This document shows positions 8,501 to 11,125 of a stretch of DNA of 11,125 bases, piece after piece. A program made the position numbers and the translations under genes. The DNA comes from Mycoplasmataceae bacterium (lineage in GTDB: Bacteria > Bacillota_I > Bacilli_A > Mycoplasmatales > Mycoplasmoidaceae), in the NCBI GenBank assembly GCA_031261045.1, contig JAISKE010000011.1:1-11125 (forward strand), in the 5' to 3' direction. Numbering within the stretch: the stretch's first letter is position 1; the number at the start of each line of letters is the position of its first letter. Below the pieces are notes generated by a model. It had not been told where the DNA came from. It saw nothing but the letters and a program-made list of their open reading frames with translations, and did no database searches.

Positions 8501-9739
8501 TTATATCCCTTTAGGTAGTGGCGCAAAGTGCCATCCGTCCTCTCAAGGTGCATCTCAATGAGGTGTTAGAGTTGAATCATTGGAAAGATAATAATCTGAA
8601 GATCAATTGTTAAAATCTGGAACGTTAAGAGCATTCGGGAACATTTCTCAGTTTTCTTCAGGTGTAAGTGCTTTGCAACCAATCGATTCTAGCTGTTTCT
8701 TATAATCATCATCGGTAATCAATGATTTAATAAAGGCAACCTCCGGTGAATCTTGTTGGGCGACTGACAACATCGCATTTAGCGGTCGAAATCAATTGTA
8801 ACCATTGCTGGAATCCACTTTTGTGATGTCGTAAGGAACTGGTGTCGACGGGTTTAAAATACTACCATCGTATGCAAAAACCCCATAACCGTTCTTTTTG
8901 ATAAGCGATATATTTTGATTAATAAAGCCGGATGATAAATATACTACTTGCCCAGGCTTATTGGATTTTTGAAACATATCTCAGGCTCGACTATTTGCTT
9001 CATCAGTTTGTTGAATACCAAATGAAGTCCCGTACTGGCCTGATGCGAAAGCATTCTTTTGTGGCTCATTTAAACCTGCTTCGTTTTGAAAGTTAGATAA
9101 ATTGGTCCCATTCACAAAAGAGGACGCGGTGCCTGATGTTAATGAGCCACCAGCTCGTACATAAGGAATTAATGGCGTATTATTAAGCTTTGTTAGTATT
9201 ATTGAAGGACTTTGATTAATCGCAAAAGAACCTAATCTGACTGGTTTAGTAATACCATCATCGATTCCTGTAAATATTCGCATGAAATCTTGGATATTAT
9301 CATTGTTCACCACTAACAAATTATTTAAATCATCACTTGATAAGCCTAAATCCTTGGGCGGTATATAAACCATACATATAGCTTCTCATCCTATGGTGAC
9401 AGTTTTTATCTTATTGTTGATTCATTCATCTCTAAACCCTTTATCGCCAGCGGGTTGGACAGCAGTATATGGATCTTTAGATGCATCGCCGATGTTAGCG
9501 TAGTTTTTTGCTATTTGTTCAATACCGAAACCACTACCACCTGCTTCTACGGTGATATCTAATTTTTTATGATTCTTTTGATACTTTCCTGCTAAGGTTT
9601 CCACAAAAGGTTTTACACCTGAAGAACCAACACAAGAGATGGGGGTCTTGTTGAACCAGCTGTTAGAAAAGCCAACCACCAAGCCTATAGGAATTAGGCA
9701 GAGACCCATGGTTATGGTGTTCTTAATTCATTTTTTCAT
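8501..9739 (-). CDS. pstS: PstS-like phosphate-binding protein
   Basis: A 412-aa protein, longer than typical PstS (about 290-350). It begins MKKW with a hydrophobic segment (about 11-26) that can act as a signal or membrane anchor. No convincing lipobox Cys follows it, unusual for a mycoplasma solute-binding protein. Phosphate-binding motifs are visible: VGSSGVKPF (37-45), EAGGSGFGI (65-73), GDASKDPY (about 84-91, Lys where Arg is usual) and YVRAGGSLTSGTASSF (193-208, the R-x-x-GSGT loop with an insertion). The C-terminal ~50 residues are Trp-rich, with several TGA codons. It should capture phosphate outside the membrane and pass it to the fused permease. First gene of the operon. The ATG at 9739 lacks a Shine-Dalgarno (GCCACCACCA precedes it) and lies about 18 nt from the predicted transcript start, so the mRNA leader is very short. 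The next in-frame ATG (9709) would cut into the anchor. Confidence 0.92.
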
Positions 9740-9763
9740 TGGTGGTGGCTGTTAACCACGCAA

Positions 9764-9769
9764 ATTATA
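9764..9769 (-). promoter_or_regulatory. -10 box (TATAAT) of the pst operon promoter
   Basis: On the minus strand a consensus TATAAT lies 25-30 nt before the pstS ATG, predicting a start of transcription near 9757. No good -35 hexamer is visible; the position is occupied by the AT-rich inverted repeat. Weak -35 elements are normal in mycoplasma promoters. Confidence 0.55.
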
Positions 9770-9795
9770 CTAAATATATTAATAAATATATTTAG
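9770..9795. promoter_or_regulatory. 11-bp perfect inverted repeat abutting the pst -10 box; possible operator
   Basis: CTAAATATATT (9770-9780), spacer AATA, AATATATTTAG (9785-9795): a perfect 11-bp inverted repeat whose edge touches the TATAAT of the pstS promoter and covers the -35 position. A bound repressor or activator here could control the phosphate operon. It could instead be a weak terminator for the 95-aa gene upstream, but no U-tract follows on that strand. Such palindromes also arise by chance in AT-rich DNA. Confidence 0.4.
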
Positions 9796-9878
9796 ATATA
9801 CATATAGATTTTTTAGTAGTTTTTAATGCCAATTATTACGTTTAAATATTGTATCGTGATAGCAAAGACTATACTAGA

Positions 9879-9929
9879 CATCATGATGTTCTACTCTAAC
9901 TTGATATGGTTGCATAGGTTTATTATAGT
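9879..9929 (-). pseudogene. 51-bp stub of a second copy of the 95-aa gene
   Basis: This segment matches 10099-10149 inside the neighbouring gene at 48 of 51 positions, exactly 220 bp away. The three clear differences are all transitions. It would encode YNKPMQPYQVRVEHHDV and then hits TAG. The last codon and stop of the intact gene (CTA TAA) fall inside the stub's left edge, so the intact gene's present C-terminus seems to be set by the junction. It looks like the remains of a tandem copy. Confidence 0.6.
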
Positions 9930-10210
9930 GGACGGTTATTAGGCAATGGTTTCAATCCGTTGTAATCTAGACGGTCATTGATTTCTTTAATTTCAATTCT
10001 AATTGATTTAAACCCAGCCCTCATTTCGATTGCTAGCTCATCAACGGTCATTCGATGTTTACCAATTTTCTCAGCACAAACAATCAAATGATCTTTACCA
10101 TCACGATGTTCTACTCTGACTTGATATGGTTGCATAGGTCTATTATAGTCAATCACTATTTCTTGATCGTTTATTTTTGGTTTACTTTGTAATTTATCAT
10201 TCTTTTTCAT
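9923..10210 (-). CDS. small protein of unknown function with predicted C-terminal coiled coil
   Basis: A 95-aa protein I do not recognise. The N-terminal 20 residues are Lys/Asp-rich and probably unstructured. Residues 21-54 look like a small beta-rich segment (DYNRPMQPYQVRVEHRDG, then HLIVCAEKIGKHRM). Residues 55-82 form an amphipathic, coiled-coil-like helix (TVDELAIEMRAGFKSIRIEI, then KEINDRLD). The end is Pro/Asn-rich. There are no membrane segments and no signal peptide. The start is supported by AAGGGAG about 7 nt before the ATG. It follows dnaX by 85 bp on the same strand. The short coiled-coil tail is reminiscent of lineage-specific repeated mycoplasma families (DUF16/UPF0134 type), but I cannot show homology. 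A partial duplicate of its 5' half sits at its 3' end. Confidence 0.8.
   Translation of the reverse strand: MKKNDKLQSKPKINDQEIVIDYNRPMQPYQVRVEHRDGKDHLIVCAEKIGKHRMTVDELAIEMRAGFKSIRIEIKEINDRLDYNGLKPLPNNRPL
10099..10149 (-). repeat. source copy of the 51-bp direct repeat, inside the 95-aa gene
   Basis: Covers codons about 21-37 of the 95-aa gene. Its partner is the stub at 9879-9929, in the same orientation at an offset of 220 bp. Confidence 0.85.
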
Positions 10211-10295
10211 AGTTTACTCCCTTCACCTTATAAATAGCAACAAAAGTTCTAAAAAACTTCTTTATTTTAATTTCTATGCAATAAAGTACTTATTT

Positions 10296-11125
10296 TTATC
10301 CAAAAATATTTCGTAAATCTTGGTTTAAAGACTTTTGAGTGTCAGCTTTAATAGCTAATGGTTCTAAATTAGGTTCAGTAAAAGTTTTACCTTGTTTTTT
10401 CAACACTAAAAACTTTTGAGTTAACTTATCTAATGCTTCTTTATCATAACCTAAGATGTAAATATATTGACCGAGTAACTTCTTAATAGTATTCAAAAAC
10501 GCCGGAGTAACACTATGCATAAATATTTCAGCATCAGCTTCATCTTCAAATAAAACTACAATGCCATTAGTGGATGCACATTTAATTTTGGTGGCAATTT
10601 TTAAAGTTTGCAGAGTTTTATCGTGAGATGTTCTAATTTCGTCAAATAATTCTTTAGCACGTTCTAAAGTTTTTTTAGTGGTGTTATAAGCAATTTGAAA
10701 AAATATATCTTCGTCATTTTGTTGTGGTAATACTTCTTTGATATCTACGTGTTTAGCTTCCACTCTAACTTGCGGTTGTTTAGTAATAATTTCTTTAGTA
10801 ACAAACGCATCTTCTAAAGAAGGTTGCTTAGAAATCTTGTTTTCAACAACTTTAACCTTCTCTGCAACGATAGGCGTGGAAGCAGTAAAAAGTTTGAACG
10901 AATTAAATACTGCTGCTTCAAAATAAGAACGCGCATCGTTTGCGGCACGAATTTTCATGTGCGTTTCTTGTCAAATAGTAATTAAACTAATACAAGTGGC
11001 AACATTCATATTTAATTGATCAACGTTATTTTTGTTTAATCGTTTTAATAAGCCCTCATCTTTAGTTTGTAAATAAACTAATTTATCAATTAATAAAATC
11101 ACAATATCGTTTGCTAGATTAGTAA
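10296..11125 (-). CDS. dnaX: DNA polymerase III gamma/tau subunit, C-terminal part (5' end off the window)
   Basis: About 276 C-terminal residues are visible; the ATPase domain lies beyond the right edge. The frame is continuous through one TGA (Trp, in ITIWQETH), so the ATG at 10958 is internal and not the start. The first visible part fits DnaX domain III, the oligomerisation domain: LANDIVILLIDKLVYLQTK, and RAANDARSYFEAAVFNSFKL, where other bacteria have RxxLExAxLKL. After a linker rich in Lys, Glu and Val comes a segment resembling the tau C-terminal domain (NGIVVLFEDEADAEIFMHSV, then LLGQYIYILGYDKEALDKL), which in other bacteria contacts the polymerase alpha subunit. The protein loads the beta clamp and couples polymerases at the fork. 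After the TAA only weak hairpins are seen in the 85 bp before the next gene, so co-transcription with the 95-aa gene is possible. Confidence 0.87.

Noticed and set aside
7504..8514. Plus-strand frames opposite the fused permease gene
   Set aside because: Antisense shadows of pstCA; translations show no domain and end at random.
962..8977. Many short consecutive frames in the same phase, as if genes were frameshifted or decayed
   Set aside because: All breaks are single TGA codons in the same frame, at places where Trp fits and homology continues; this is code 4, not pseudogenisation.
10211..10295. A strong terminator after dnaX
   Set aside because: Only a 5-bp AAGTT/AACTT stem and a loopless AAGTACTT palindrome are seen; too weak to call.
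10738..10926. Plus-strand 62-codon frame opposite dnaX
   Set aside because: Antisense shadow of the tau region.
10296..10958. A separate 220-aa gene starting at ATG 10958
   Set aside because: The frame continues upstream through a Trp TGA into DnaX domain III sequence up to the window edge.
1..11125. CRISPR array, tRNA/rRNA genes, insertion sequences
   Set aside because: No regularly spaced repeats, cloverleaf-like segments or transposase frames were found; coding density leaves little room.

Overview
The window reads as the genome of a wall-less Mollicute (Mycoplasma-type) using genetic code 4. It is AT-rich, and nearly every long reading frame is broken by in-frame TGA codons. Each break falls where a tryptophan is acceptable and the family homology continues across it. 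Read with TGA = Trp, the apparent fragments join into ten densely packed genes. Fused pstC-pstA, a long PstB, and the grouping of pst/phoU, dnaX and an RNase J-like gene recall the M. genitalium/M. pneumoniae branch. That placement is from memory and was not tested.

Layout (most genes on the minus strand, so transcription runs right to left). At the right edge is the 3' part of dnaX (10296-11125), followed by an unrecognised 95-aa gene (9923-10210) with a 51-bp duplicated stub of itself at its 3' end. A ~180-bp intergenic region follows, with a good -10 box and an 11-bp perfect inverted repeat. It precedes a tight six-gene operon: pstS (8501-9739), fused pstCA (6402-8498), pstB (5423-6400), two SemiSWEET/PQ-loop small membrane proteins (5001-5420 and 4655-4999), and phoU (3969-4655). 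Its 3' end meets a convergent plus-strand gene for a ~302-aa multispanning membrane protein (3054-3962). The two facing stop codons sit inside one short palindrome. Divergent from that gene, with only 29 bp between start codons, is a minus-strand pair joined by a TAATG overlap: a full-length RNase J homologue (1306-3024) and an FtsK/SpoIIIE-like membrane protein (from 1306, running off the left edge).

How they work together. The pst genes make a complete high-affinity phosphate ABC importer: binding protein, one fused permease and the ATPase. PhoU is its usual partner and negative regulator. The two SemiSWEET proteins are an unexpected insertion between pstB and phoU; as non-identical tandem paralogues they could form a heterodimeric carrier.

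The most striking observation is that both proteins of the left-hand operon look like pseudoenzymes. The RNase J homologue keeps the whole fold and length but has lost nearly every metal-binding and catalytic residue of the metallo-beta-lactamase/beta-CASP site. The FtsK-like protein has a P-loop in which the essential Lys-Ser is Gly-Ala. Both frames are intact, so these look like retained non-catalytic proteins rather than decaying genes. No tRNA, rRNA, CRISPR array or insertion sequence was seen.
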